DNA from: Pseudobdellovibrionaceae bacterium
Lineage (GTDB): Bacteria > Bdellovibrionota > Bdellovibrionia > Bdellovibrionales > Bdellovibrionaceae
Direction: 5' to 3'
Assembly (NCBI GenBank): GCA_013359135.1
Contig: JABWCN010000005.1
Span: 25,012-89,011, forward strand
Length of the DNA stretch: 64,000 bases
Part shown: positions 1 to 9,090 of the stretch, in pieces
Layout of the letters: every line of letters starts with the position of its first letter
Position numbering within the stretch: the stretch's first letter is position 1
Notes under the pieces: model-generated
What the model was told of the DNA's origin: nothing
What the model saw: only the letters and a program-made list of their open reading frames with translations
The model's database searches: none
Translations under genes and position numbers: made by a program

Positions 1-1720
1 TAAATAACGGCTCTTTACGAATTCCCTCGTAAACACTAGTTTTCTGACCCTTATCAGCAAGGAACACACCTAGATTTGCTAGATATGCCCAATCGGGAAA
101 CTTGTTTAATAAATTCGCAAAAGCTTCCTTAGCACAAGAACTATTTTTCTCTGATAAACATGTCATTCCTTTATAGTAATAAGACACAGCAAAATTTGCC
201 AAATCTCCTTTTTTTAATAAATGTCCAACCTTCATTGTCTCACCCTTAGCAAAAGCAAGATGTAATTGCATCAAATCATAGTGATTGCTTCCCTTGGCCA
301 ACAGGACTGAATTATTCATTATTTGTTCTGCTTTTTCAAATTGACCATTTTCTAGAGAACAATAGGTTTTTAATAGCGAAGACATCAGTTGCTTTTCATT
401 CTGAACTATTTTATTGCAGACTTCATCCAAATACCCCCAGTCTGTTAAACTCCAATCAACAAGAGGATTCTTTGAAAATTTTTGACTGACTCGTGGTAAC
501 GACTCTATAAGTTCAATATAATCATCATCAGAAATTGATCCATCAGCTTTTTTTAAACCGATACTAAGTAATTGCAATTCATTTCTAAGAAATGCTGTTG
601 ATTTTCTTACTGTATAAATCTCTTTTAAATTAAATGAAATTTCATCTTTGAATAAATCTTTAAACTCCAAATTCGTCAAACTTCTGATAAAAGTAAAATA
701 ACCGATATTTTCAAAGTTATCAGTTTTTGCTTCTGATAACTCTTTATAATTTTTTATAACATCTTTTTTTAATTCACTATTCATGATTAAGTTTTTGGTT
801 TTTTTAAACTTAATCACTAAAGAATTTAAAAAGGGCCATTCACTCTTTGGATCTTGTATAAAACTATTTCTATAATACTCTTCTGCCTTATTTGAATCTG
901 CTTCCATTTGAAATGTTAAGCCAATAATATTAAGTAACTCAGATTTTTTCTTAGAATTACTTACTTTTTCAACATTTCGAATCAGCTCAGACCTGACTGC
1001 ATTGGTTTCCTTTCCATACTGAACTCTAGCTGCACTTATACTTTCTGTAATCTCTTTAGGAATTTCTTTAGACTCTTTCAAATCATTAAATAGTGTATAA
1101 GCTTCTTCATACAGCTTTAAATTGTTTAACCGAACAATTTGATTAAATTTTTCTTTATCTTTTCGGTTTTCTTGCATTGAATGAAAAATTTTTAATCCCA
1201 TCAATGCAATTCCAACAATTCCAACAAAAACAAAAAACCGTATTTGTAGATTTTTATTACTTTTCTTTATTAAATTTTTTACATTCTGATCATCCAAAGA
1301 ACCAAAATTTTTAGGAGCATTAACTACCTGGCTTACCTTCCCTTTAGGCGCATAATTAAATGGTGTCTCACGTAAAGGCTCAATATCTTTTATCTCATCA
1401 AAGTTAACCTCGATAGGCTTCAAAATTTGAGGTTTAGATGCCGTAATTGTAATCTGTGTATTGCTTGTAAGTGGACTTGTCTTAGTTTGTTCAGCATTCA
1501 ATAGCTCTTTTTTAGCTCTCACCGTCTCCGTAATAAAAGGATACTCTCTGATATGACTCCATCTTGAAGTTGGTCGTCTCAACTCATCTACAAAAGAAAT
1601 TTGGTTAATGACTAACAGTTGAACAACTTCCTCTAAATTATAAGGCCCTTGTATTTTGGTTGAGGCCCTAACTAACCACATTTTTTCTTTAGGATTTACA
1701 TCTTTAACTTCATTAGCCAT
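1..1720 (-). CDS. GYF-like domain, membrane, helical-repeat protein (3' end beyond window)
   Basis: An open minus-strand frame runs from an ATG at 1720 to the window edge, giving 573 visible codons without a stop. Residues about 14-63 (starting MWLVRAS, with a GPYNLEE segment and a late WSHIREY) resemble the GYF_2/DUF4339 fold. A hydrophobic segment at about 159-177 predicts one membrane span. Between them lies a Thr/Pro/Lys-rich linker of about 90 residues. After the span the protein is helical and looks like TPR-type repeats. Predicted topology is a cytoplasmic GYF-like head and a large periplasmic repeat region. It starts 9 bases after purH and may be read through from it. The start is uncertain because no good ribosome site precedes ATG 1720; the Met at residue 14 is an alternative. 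Function unknown. Confidence 0.75.
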   Translation of the reverse strand, partial: MANEVKDVNPKEKMWLVRASTKIQGPYNLEEVVQLLVINQISFVDELRRPTSRWSHIREYPFITETVRAKKELLNAEQTKTSPLTSNTQITITASKPQILKPIEVNFDEIKDIEPLRETPFNYAPKGKVSQVVNAPKNFGSLDDQNVKNLIKKSNKNLQIRFFVFVGIVGIALMGLKIFHSMQENRKDKEKFNQIVRLNNLKLYEEAYTLFNDLKESKEIPKEITESISAARVQYGKETNAVRSELIRNVEKVSNSKKKSELLNIIGLTFQMEADSNKAEEYYRNSFIQDPKSEWPFLNSLVIKFKKTKNLIMNSELKKDVIKNYKELSEAKTDNFENIGYFTFIRSLTNLEFKDLFKDEISFNLKEIYTVRKSTAFLRNELQLLSIGLKKADGSISDDDYIELIESLPRVSQKFSKNPLVDWSLTDWGYLDEVCNKIVQNEKQLMSSLLKTYCSLENGQFEKAEQIMNNSVLLAKGSNHYDLMQLHLAFAKGETMKVGHLLKKGDLANFAVSYYYKGMTCLSEKNSSCAKEAFANLLNKFPDWAYLANLGVFLADKGQKTSVYEGIRKEPLF

Positions 1721-1729
1721 GAAGTTATT

Positions 1730-3241
1730 CTAGTGCCTAAAATGCCTTTTGCCACTAAAAATTAATTGCACATCTAGGTTTTTGGCAGCCTCAACAACCT
1801 CTGGATCTTTGATACTTCCACCAGGTTGAAATACCCATTTAATGTTATGTTTTGCAATCATTTCTATTGAGTCTTTGAATGGAAAAAAAGCATCAGAAAT
1901 TAAAATCGTAGATTCTGTAATTTTATGAAACTTTAAAGCTCGACCAATTGCTTGTTCAACGGCATCAACTCTGTTTACTTGCCCCATACCAAGACCAATA
2001 GTTTTCCCATTATCAACTAAGGCAATACTATTAGACTTTAAATAACCACAAACTTTTTCACCAAATAAAATTTCCTTTATCAATTTAGGTGATGGCTGTT
2101 TGCCAAAAACTTTCCACTCAGAAACTGTAGCAGTAAAATCATCATCAGTTTGAATTAAAAAACCACCCAATATTGTTTTAACCTGAATTGAGGACTTTAA
2201 AATATCAAGATTATCGATCTTTAATAGACGTAAATTTTTTTTCTTTTCAAAAATTTTTAAGGCATCCATCGAGTAGCTTGGGGCAACTATACACTCTAAA
2301 AAAATCTCATTCAGTTGCTCTGCATGTCTTTGTGTAATTTCAAAATTACACGCAAGAATTCCTCCAAAAATACTTACAGGATCAGTTTTAAGCAGATTAA
2401 AAACAATATCATCTGAAGACTCTCCATAAGCTACACCGCAGGGATTGTTGTGCTTAACGGCAACTGCATTTAACTCTCCAATCTCTAAACATAACTTTAG
2501 AGCAGAATCCAAATCTAATAAATTATTGTAAGATAACTCTTTACCCTGGATAATCTTGAAGTTGTGAAATCCATTTTTAGACTTGATGTCACGGTACCAA
2601 TAAGCATTTTGCAATGGATTTTCACCATATCTCAATTTTTTTTCTAGCCTTCCAGCTAAAACAAATTCATTTTTATTTTCAGGGTTTAAATAACCAGCAA
2701 TCAAGGAATCGTACAAGCTTGTATGATAAAATACTTTAGCTGCTAATTCTTTTTTTAGGACTAAATCCTGCTCAGAAGTCTCTAATACCCTAGTGTAATC
2801 ATAGGGATCACAGACTACTGTAATTCTTGAAAAACTTTTTGCGGCTGATCGCAACATTGAAGGACCACCAATATCTATTTTTTCAATCATTTGCTCAAAA
2901 GGAAGATCATTTTTGAGAGACTCTTCAAATGGATACAAATTAACAACTACCAAATCAAACATAGAAACTTGAAATTGCTCTAGTATTTTTTGATCGTTAA
3001 CATTTCCAGCCCTGGCTAAAAGTCCCATATGAATATGAGGATGTAATGTTTTAACTCTACCATCCATCACCTCAGGAAAATGAGTAACATCAGATACATC
3101 AATAACTTTAAAACCATTTTCTTGTAAAAACTTTGAAGTACCACCAGTAGAAACAATCTCTAAACCTTTTTCGACAAGTGGTTGTAAAAAATTAACTAAA
3201 CCTGTTTTATCAGAGACACTTACTAAAGCACGCTTGTACAT
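1730..3241 (-). CDS. purH: Bifunctional AICAR formyltransferase / IMP cyclohydrolase
   Basis: Catalyses the last two steps of de novo purine synthesis in the cytoplasm: formylation of AICAR with 10-formyl-THF, then ring closure to IMP. The N-terminal MGS-like cyclohydrolase domain (about 1-190) shows STGGT at 31-35 and MDGRVKTLHP at 59-68. The transformylase domain shows RYGENP at 204-209 and the catalytic KHNNPCG at 263-269, plus a late QPGGSIKD motif. At 503 residues it is slightly shorter than the usual 510-530 but complete. The ATG is preceded by AGGA at good spacing and by a near-consensus promoter. No other pur gene lies nearby, so it is a stand-alone locus, perhaps read through into the GYF-like gene. 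Confidence 0.97.
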   Translation of the reverse strand: MYKRALVSVSDKTGLVNFLQPLVEKGLEIVSTGGTSKFLQENGFKVIDVSDVTHFPEVMDGRVKTLHPHIHMGLLARAGNVNDQKILEQFQVSMFDLVVVNLYPFEESLKNDLPFEQMIEKIDIGGPSMLRSAAKSFSRITVVCDPYDYTRVLETSEQDLVLKKELAAKVFYHTSLYDSLIAGYLNPENKNEFVLAGRLEKKLRYGENPLQNAYWYRDIKSKNGFHNFKIIQGKELSYNNLLDLDSALKLCLEIGELNAVAVKHNNPCGVAYGESSDDIVFNLLKTDPVSIFGGILACNFEITQRHAEQLNEIFLECIVAPSYSMDALKIFEKKKNLRLLKIDNLDILKSSIQVKTILGGFLIQTDDDFTATVSEWKVFGKQPSPKLIKEILFGEKVCGYLKSNSIALVDNGKTIGLGMGQVNRVDAVEQAIGRALKFHKITESTILISDAFFPFKDSIEMIAKHNIKWVFQPGGSIKDPEVVEAAKNLDVQLIFSGKRHFRH

Positions 3242-3276
3242 AAATTTATCCTATGAGGAAATGAAAACTACACCTG

Positions 3277-3305
3277 GTATAATTGACTTTAAACATGTTT
3301 GTCAA
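3277..3305 (-). promoter_or_regulatory. Sigma-70-type promoter of purH
   Basis: On the minus strand TTGACA (3305-3300) is followed, after exactly 17 bases, by TTATAC (3282-3277). The start codon lies at 3241, leaving a leader of about 30 bases. It sits in the 95-base gap between mlaD and purH, so purH can be expressed independently of the mla genes. Called by eye. Confidence 0.6.
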
Positions 3306-3336
3306 ATCTAAGAGCCAAATCACACAATGTTAATTT

Positions 3337-4716
3337 TTAAAACGGTGATTTAGTTAAGAGTAATTTCAAGTCATCATTAGTCAAATAGAGTCCAGCACCT
3401 AGATAACTTGATCTTTGGTTATTTTTATCAAGAATGTCTTGCTGACCCGCCAGTAAATACAAACCATAGAATAAATTATACCGTGCTGAAACTCGTAAAT
3501 TTGCTTTATCTAATCCAAAAGCTTCTAAGGAAAATCTTAATTTTTTATTTAAAAAATGGTAATCAAACCCAAATCCTCCAGAGTTTTCAATTAATCCTGC
3601 TTTTAAAGAGAAATCATAAAAATTCTTAGCAAATAAAGCAGTGAACTTTGTTTTATTTTTAAATCGTTTGACAGTACTTATGTCGGAAATAACACTACCT
3701 CCACTGGAAACAGTAGTATCTTCGCTTTCCACAACTCCAGCTGGATCATCAATAATTCCTAAATAATAATATCTATCTAATCCTGGTTGAATCTGAATAC
3801 CGATATTAGATTTTGTTGCTCCTACACTGGAAAGATAATCACCGTGATAATCAAATCCTGTCTGAATTCTTCCTGCAGAATCAAACAAACCACTAACTCC
3901 CTGAATCGCTGTATTTAATTCTTCAACAGTTGTTTCATCATTAACTAACTTACCAATAGTTCCTTCACCTTTATTAATTTTGGTAGAAATTTCATCAATG
4001 TTTTTCATAGCACTATCCAAGCGTGCCAGTGTTTTTTTCCAAGTTTTCTTCAATCCTTGATCAGATTCATCATTAATTAATTCATTTAAAGTTCTAGTAA
4101 TATCATTTACTTGATCAACAATTTCATTAATTTGCCCCTTATTCTCTCCCGTAATATCTTTAATATCGACAGTAATTTTCTCGATATTCTTAACGATGCG
4201 ACCAAGTACATGTTTTTGAGTTCCATCCTCAGAAATAGATTCTCGAACAACTTCAGCTACTTCCTTTAAGGACCCAGCAATATCTCCTACTTGAGAAAGC
4301 ACATTATCAAGAGATCCCTTATCCTTAACTAGCAAAATTTGTCCACCATCAGGAAGTGGAGTATCGGCAGGAGAGCCTGGATTTACTTCGACATGTTTAT
4401 CTCCAAGAATACCAATAGACTTAATTTCTACGAATGCAGAGGTTGTTAATGGAATGTCAGACTTAATACTGATCTCTACTCTGGCCTTACCATCTTGCAA
4501 TTTTATTTCTTTTACAATTCCGATGGGAATACCTGCTGTTTTAACCCCTGAGTTTTTAATCAAGCCCGCAGCATTGTCTAACAAGAACCAGGCTTTCCTT
4601 GAACGCCCCATAAAACTGGGATCATCACTTACTTGCATTGACATCAGACCTATAATTCCACCAACTATAACAACTAAGGCTCCGACTTTAAATTCTGATG
4701 TGCTCCAAAATTTCAT
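3337..4716 (-). CDS. mlaD: MlaD-type MCE-domain substrate-binding protein with C-terminal beta-rich extension
   Basis: Membrane-anchored component of an Mla/MCE ABC system that moves phospholipids between outer and inner membranes. A single span at about 10-28 is followed by the MCE domain (about 40-118; motifs SGVKTAGIPIG and ILGDKHVEV). A helical, probably coiled region follows (about 130-265). The last 180 residues are rich in alternating aromatic/polar strands and end in Phe, like barrel strands of outer-membrane proteins. E. coli MlaD is about 183 residues, so this 459-residue form is much longer. The ATG overlaps the mlaF stop by 4 bases, showing translational coupling. The beta-rich end is described from its pattern; its role is unknown. 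Confidence 0.88.
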   Translation of the reverse strand: MKFWSTSEFKVGALVVIVGGIIGLMSMQVSDDPSFMGRSRKAWFLLDNAAGLIKNSGVKTAGIPIGIVKEIKLQDGKARVEISIKSDIPLTTSAFVEIKSIGILGDKHVEVNPGSPADTPLPDGGQILLVKDKGSLDNVLSQVGDIAGSLKEVAEVVRESISEDGTQKHVLGRIVKNIEKITVDIKDITGENKGQINEIVDQVNDITRTLNELINDESDQGLKKTWKKTLARLDSAMKNIDEISTKINKGEGTIGKLVNDETTVEELNTAIQGVSGLFDSAGRIQTGFDYHGDYLSSVGATKSNIGIQIQPGLDRYYYLGIIDDPAGVVESEDTTVSSGGSVISDISTVKRFKNKTKFTALFAKNFYDFSLKAGLIENSGGFGFDYHFLNKKLRFSLEAFGLDKANLRVSARYNLFYGLYLLAGQQDILDKNNQRSSYLGAGLYLTNDDLKLLLTKSPF

Positions 4717-5468
4717 TGGTGTTTCATCCCTTTTGCGACAAATCTTTTTACTAATTCAATTTCACTTTTATAAAAATCTTCAGGCTTACCAAATAACAAC
4801 ACACGACCCGCGTCCAGCATAGCAACATAATCAGCAATTCTAAAAGCTGCGTATAAATCATGGCTCACCATAATTGAAGTAGTCCCCTTTATATGTTTAT
4901 GAGTCTCTAAAATTAAATTATCAACCATTTCCGTAAGTATTGGATCTAAACCCGTCGTTGGTTCATCATAGATTAGTATTTCTGGATCTAGGGCTAATGC
5001 CCTTGCAAGTCCAGTTCGCTTTTGCATTCCACCACTGATCTGATTAGGAAGCTTTTGAAAATGTTTTTTATCAAGCCCAACCAGTCTTAGTTTTTCTTCT
5101 GCAATCTCTATAACTTTTTTATATGGAATCTCTCTACGATGTTCTAAAAGTGGAAAGCAAACATTTTCAAGAACTGTCATGTCATCAAACAAAGCCGCAG
5201 ACTGAAATAAAACTCCAAAATGACACCTAAATTTTGTAAGTTCATCTGGTGGTAATGTCGCAATATCAGTTCCAAGAACTTCAATTTTTCCTGAGGTGGG
5301 TTTAAATAAACCTAGAATATGTTTAAGCATGACCGACTTTCCTGTCCCAGAAAAACCAATTATTGCTGTCAAAGCACCTTTGGGTATATCTAAATTCATA
5401 CCTTTCAAAACAAAATCATTACCATCAAATGTTTTTTTAACGTCAATGATTCTTATGGCTGAATCCAT
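4713..5468 (-). CDS. mlaF: Mla-type phospholipid transport ABC ATPase
   Basis: Cytoplasmic ATPase subunit driving the MlaE permease. All ABC motifs are visible: Walker A GFSGTGKS at 38-45, a Q-loop (LFQSAALFDDMTV), signature ISGGMQKR near 144, Walker B ILIYDEP with the TTGLDP D-loop near 165, and the switch histidine in MVSHD. The LFQSAALFDDMTV segment and the GGM signature are typical of the MlaF/MCE-associated branch. The length of 251 residues is normal. It overlaps mlaE by one base and mlaD by four, forming an E-F-D operon. No mlaB or mlaC gene is seen next to it. Confidence 0.94.
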   Translation of the reverse strand: MDSAIRIIDVKKTFDGNDFVLKGMNLDIPKGALTAIIGFSGTGKSVMLKHILGLFKPTSGKIEVLGTDIATLPPDELTKFRCHFGVLFQSAALFDDMTVLENVCFPLLEHRREIPYKKVIEIAEEKLRLVGLDKKHFQKLPNQISGGMQKRTGLARALALDPEILIYDEPTTGLDPILTEMVDNLILETHKHIKGTTSIMVSHDLYAAFRIADYVAMLDAGRVLLFGKPEDFYKSEIELVKRFVAKGMKHQ

Positions 5469-6304
5469 TAGCCATTCCCTTGTAAAATAAAATACATGCG
5501 AATCATATTACTTAAAAAATAATCTAATACAATAATCATGACCATACTCATCACAACTCCACGATTGGTAGCTTCACCGACGCCTTTAGCACCGCCCGTA
5601 GTAAAAAATCCTCGATAAGTGCAGATCAACCCAAAAATCAAACCAAATACTGCTGACTTGATAAGTCCTTCAATAATATGTCTCATCTCTAAAGTTTCTC
5701 TGATTTTCTGTAAAAAAATGGCTTCATCTAATTCAACCAAATGAACAACTAAAAAATAACTTCCTATCATTGCAACAAAATCAAAAACTGCTGTTAACAT
5801 TGGCATACAAACAATCGCAGCAGCAATCCGAGGAGCTATCAAGTATTGTTTCGTATTTACACCCATGACATCCAAGGCATCAATCTGCTCGTTCACTCTC
5901 ATTGTTCCAAGTCTTGCTGCCATTGCACCTCCAGCTCGTGCGGCAACAATCAACCCCGTCAAAACAGGTCCCAATTCTCTGGTGATTCCAAGAGCCACCG
6001 TTGGTCCTACCATATTTACTGCGTTTACTATCTTGAATCCCAGATAAACTTGAAATGACAAAGCGAGACCTGTAAAGAGCGAGGTTAAAGTAATGATTCC
6101 AACAGATTTATTACCAATAAACTCCATGTGTTTAACGATTTCAGAAAAACGACTTGGCTTAACGAAAAGCAGCCTTACTGATGAGCTGAAAAACAACATC
6201 ATCATTCCTATTTCATTTATAAAATTTCGTACGGCTCCAACCATTGAATTTATTTTATTAATCTTCTGCATCTTTGACAACTGATTCAACGGCAGATAAC
6301 TCAC
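5468..6304 (-). CDS. mlaE: Mla-type ABC permease (MlaE family)
   Basis: Inner-membrane permease of the MCE/Mla phospholipid transporter. It has several hydrophobic segments and the family's conserved core: ITRELGPVLTG, ARAGGAMAARLGTM, and VNEQIDALDVMG. The first open codon is GTG at 6304, but neither it nor the in-frame ATG at 6271 has a clear ribosome site, so the N-terminus is uncertain. The mature family is usually about 260 residues, which favours the ATG 6271 start. It lies 43 bases after alr and is followed with a one-base overlap by mlaF. Confidence 0.92.
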   Translation of the reverse strand: MSYLPLNQLSKMQKINKINSMVGAVRNFINEIGMMMLFFSSSVRLLFVKPSRFSEIVKHMEFIGNKSVGIITLTSLFTGLALSFQVYLGFKIVNAVNMVGPTVALGITRELGPVLTGLIVAARAGGAMAARLGTMRVNEQIDALDVMGVNTKQYLIAPRIAAAIVCMPMLTAVFDFVAMIGSYFLVVHLVELDEAIFLQKIRETLEMRHIIEGLIKSAVFGLIFGLICTYRGFFTTGGAKGVGEATNRGVVMSMVMIIVLDYFLSNMIRMYFILQGNG

Positions 6305-6311
6305 TATTTTG

Positions 6312-6348
6312 AAAAAACAGACTGTCTAAAGGTCATTAGTCTTTAGAC
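6312..6348 (-). terminator. Possible terminator/attenuator between alr and mlaE
   Basis: GTCTAAAG (6324-6331) and CTTTAGAC (6341-6348) form an 8-bp perfect stem with a 9-base loop, overlapping the alr stop. Read on the minus strand it is followed after six bases by six T residues (6317-6312). The gap to the T-run is longer than ideal, so it may be partial or act as an attenuator ahead of mlaE. Confidence 0.45.
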
Positions 6349-7499
6349 TATAAATTACTAATCACTCTAGGGACCCTAACTCCAATACTTGTTAATACTT
6401 CCCAAGTAATTGTCTGAAGTTTATCTGCTACTTCGTCGGCACCCAGTAGTAGACTTTGATCTTTATTAGAACCAAACAAAATAACTTCTTCATTTTTAGT
6501 AATCTCGACCTCTGACATTATCTCGGTAAGATCCACCATTAAATAATCCATACAAATACTACCGACTATAGGTGCTTTTTTATTCCTAATGATAACTTCA
6601 CCCTTATTAGAAAGTTGGCGATGAATACCATCAGCATATCCAATAGGAATAATCGCAATCACGGAATCTCTTTTGGCAATCCATGTGTGCGAATAGGATA
6701 CGCCCACGCCTTTAGAAATATGTCGGATATCACTGACTATGGACTTAATACTCATGACTGGTTTTAGTGAAGGTAAAGGATCATTTGTATTTAGCATTGG
6801 TGATTGATAACCATAAATCAGTAAACCAGGTCTTAGACCATATTGTGTTTGCAAATGTTTTTTTTGCAAGAACGAACCAACAATTCCAGCTGAGTTTAAA
6901 GTGTGGACAATGGGCTTTAAAGACGAAAACTGACTGGCCACTTGATTTATTTTTTGTAGCTGTCGTTGCGAATGCCCTTCCGAGATTAAAAAATCTTCGC
7001 CTTGATAAAGATGAGTTACCAAAGCTTTCACTCTGAGTTTTGGATGCTTCCAAAATCTTTCGAAGAGTTTATCTGCCTCTTTGACATTAAAACCTAAACG
7101 ATTCATCCCCGTATCAAACTTCAAATGAATAGGAATTGCAGCCTCTTTTATATTCTTTTCTAAATACTCAATTTGTTCCCACTGACTTACAATCGGAATA
7201 AAACCATTGCGAATAATTTCTTTAGCCCCTTCATTATCAAAACCTCTGAACACGACTAAGGGGGTTTTAACTCCGGCATTTTTTATCCATAGGGCTTCTT
7301 CGATCAGACAGACTCCTAAATGGGAAACGTTCATTTCACTTAGCGCTTTTGCTATAATGATGTCACCATGTCCGTAAGCATTTCCTTTAACCATAGGACA
7401 CAAGAAAGGGCTCTGAGGAAAATGAGTCTTAATCCAATCAACGTTATGTTTCAAAGAAGACAAATTGATTTCAGCGAAGGTTTTCCTAAATAAATTCAT
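6348..7499 (-). CDS. alr: Alanine racemase
   Basis: PLP enzyme interconverting L- and D-alanine, supplying D-Ala for peptidoglycan. The PLP lysine is K38 in the motif MVKGNAYGHG. The conserved KFDTGMNRLG lies at 127-136. The second catalytic residue is Y269 in GVSYSHTW, and the C-terminal GSICMDYLMVDLT block is intact. At 383 residues it is of normal length. The ATG at 7499 is used. It is followed by mlaE on the same strand, separated by a hairpin. Alanine racemase next to mla genes is an envelope-themed grouping. Confidence 0.97.
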   Translation of the reverse strand: MNLFRKTFAEINLSSLKHNVDWIKTHFPQSPFLCPMVKGNAYGHGDIIIAKALSEMNVSHLGVCLIEEALWIKNAGVKTPLVVFRGFDNEGAKEIIRNGFIPIVSQWEQIEYLEKNIKEAAIPIHLKFDTGMNRLGFNVKEADKLFERFWKHPKLRVKALVTHLYQGEDFLISEGHSQRQLQKINQVASQFSSLKPIVHTLNSAGIVGSFLQKKHLQTQYGLRPGLLIYGYQSPMLNTNDPLPSLKPVMSIKSIVSDIRHISKGVGVSYSHTWIAKRDSVIAIIPIGYADGIHRQLSNKGEVIIRNKKAPIVGSICMDYLMVDLTEIMSEVEITKNEEVILFGSNKDQSLLLGADEVADKLQTITWEVLTSIGVRVPRVISNL

Positions 7500-7560
7500 A
7501 ACTCACTTTCATAAACATCTCTTACAAACTAAAATAATCGGTCTTATTTAGCTCTACTGA

Positions 7561-9090
7561 TCAATTATTAGAATGTTTTCCAGCTTCCACATTATTAATA
7601 AGTTGATTCATCTCAAGAGGTTGGAACTCGGGTTTAAAATCAGATGGAGCTTTATACAAGCAAATTCTATTTCCACCTTTTGATAGAATAAAATTTCTAG
7701 CTTTTTCTGCTGTTTCAACTAAATGACTTACACTTCCAGATAAACTAGGAAACTCACTTACACCAAGGCTTGCTGTGATTTTCAATCCACTTTCTGCCAT
7801 GGTCTGAGTCTCTACTAAACGACGCAGTCTTTCAGCCCTTAAGGTTGCTCCTTTTTTATCACAATGAGGCAAGATCACTGAAAACTCGTTTTCATTAGTC
7901 CTACAAGTAAAATCATTAGTTCTACCTGTTTTATTAATTGTAGTCGCAATCGATTTAATAAGTTGATCTCTACTTGTAATACCTAAGGATTTTTCAATAT
8001 CTTCGTAATCATCAATTGAAATTTTAATCAAAGAAAGAGGTTGTTTTAATCTTCTCGATCTTTCAAACTCTTCCACAATTTTTTTGTCAAAAAATTTACG
8101 ATTATAAATTTCTGTCATAGCGTCTTGAACTTCCAAGTGATCAATTTTTTTGGCAAGTGAAAAATATGAGTAATAAAGTTTAGTCACTGAAAGTAAACTT
8201 TTAAAATAATTGTGTCTGTGCAAATCAGCAATAGAATTATAAATAAATACACCTTCCAACTCTTCATTTTCTTTAATAACAGTGACTATAGGATTTTGGT
8301 AATTAAACAATTTAGAAATTAAATTTCCCAAACTTGGAGGAATAAAATTTAGTTCTAAATTTTTAATTAAATCTCTAGTCTCTTCGGATGCCAATGAACA
8401 GCCAACTCCTTGATTTTTCAATTGAGAAATCGGAGCCACCGAAGTTAGGATAAAAGAATTCATGGAAGGTATGTATTTAAAAAACAAACAAGAAAACTCT
8501 TGAATCTTCTCAAACAACGAATTTACAATTTCGTCCTTATTTCTGGCCGCATTTAAATCAAAAATAAAATCAGCCACTGATATTTGACTGCTTGATTCTT
8601 GATCTTTTTTTAACCTAACAACTTCGCCTTCCATTAAAGAACTTTTTTCTTGAAATGTTTTTAGTTCTTGAAATAGCTGTTCATTCTTATAGTTTAAATA
8701 CAAATTTTCGCAACACTTATCTACAGACCACAAAACTTTACTATCAATTTGATTTTGAGTAGAGTTGATCACATCATGTAGTCCATATTGATCATATTCC
8801 CTTAATATTTGAAAATGCTCGTCTTTAGATAAAAAAATAATTTTAATTTCAGTACTTAAATTATTTATCTCCTCAACTATATCACTTAAGGGCTTACTTA
8901 AATCAGTAATATCTAAAATAACTATATGTGGCTGTGACTCTTTAATATGCGGAACCAAATTACTTTCATTTTCAATAAAAAAAACTTCATAACCAGCTCT
9001 TCCCAAGGTAACTTTAAGACTTGGCCCTAGATTAATATTTTTAGAAAAGATCAATAAGCTAAACTGAGAACTAACTTCTCTTATATTCAT
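7561..9090 (-). CDS. Receiver-like + degenerate GGDEF signalling protein
   Basis: Three parts are visible. Residues about 10-125 resemble a response-regulator receiver: the phosphoacceptor-position D60 is present (HIVILD), but the N-terminal acidic pair is replaced (LLIFSKN) and the usual late KP is missing (DVINST). Residues about 150-320 form a helical/GAF-like region. Residues about 325-480 are a GGDEF fold beginning DAMTEIYNRKFF, but the signature is NENEF (399-403), the first metal Asp is S358, and the usual N/D/H of the KINDxxGH motif are absent. It is therefore probably not a diguanylate cyclase but an effector or scaffold. It is coupled by a one-base overlap to the upstream histidine kinase. 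Bdellovibrio CdgA is also a degenerate GGDEF protein; orthology is unproven. Confidence 0.85.
   Translation of the reverse strand: MNIREVSSQFSLLIFSKNINLGPSLKVTLGRAGYEVFFIENESNLVPHIKESQPHIVILDITDLSKPLSDIVEEINNLSTEIKIIFLSKDEHFQILREYDQYGLHDVINSTQNQIDSKVLWSVDKCCENLYLNYKNEQLFQELKTFQEKSSLMEGEVVRLKKDQESSSQISVADFIFDLNAARNKDEIVNSLFEKIQEFSCLFFKYIPSMNSFILTSVAPISQLKNQGVGCSLASEETRDLIKNLELNFIPPSLGNLISKLFNYQNPIVTVIKENEELEGVFIYNSIADLHRHNYFKSLLSVTKLYYSYFSLAKKIDHLEVQDAMTEIYNRKFFDKKIVEEFERSRRLKQPLSLIKISIDDYEDIEKSLGITSRDQLIKSIATTINKTGRTNDFTCRTNENEFSVILPHCDKKGATLRAERLRRLVETQTMAESGLKITASLGVSEFPSLSGSVSHLVETAEKARNFILSKGGNRICLYKAPSDFKPEFQPLEMNQLINNVEAGKHSNN

Noticed and set aside
4454..4822. 122-codon plus-strand frame
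   Set aside because: Antisense to the mlaD/mlaF junction, both well-supported genes.
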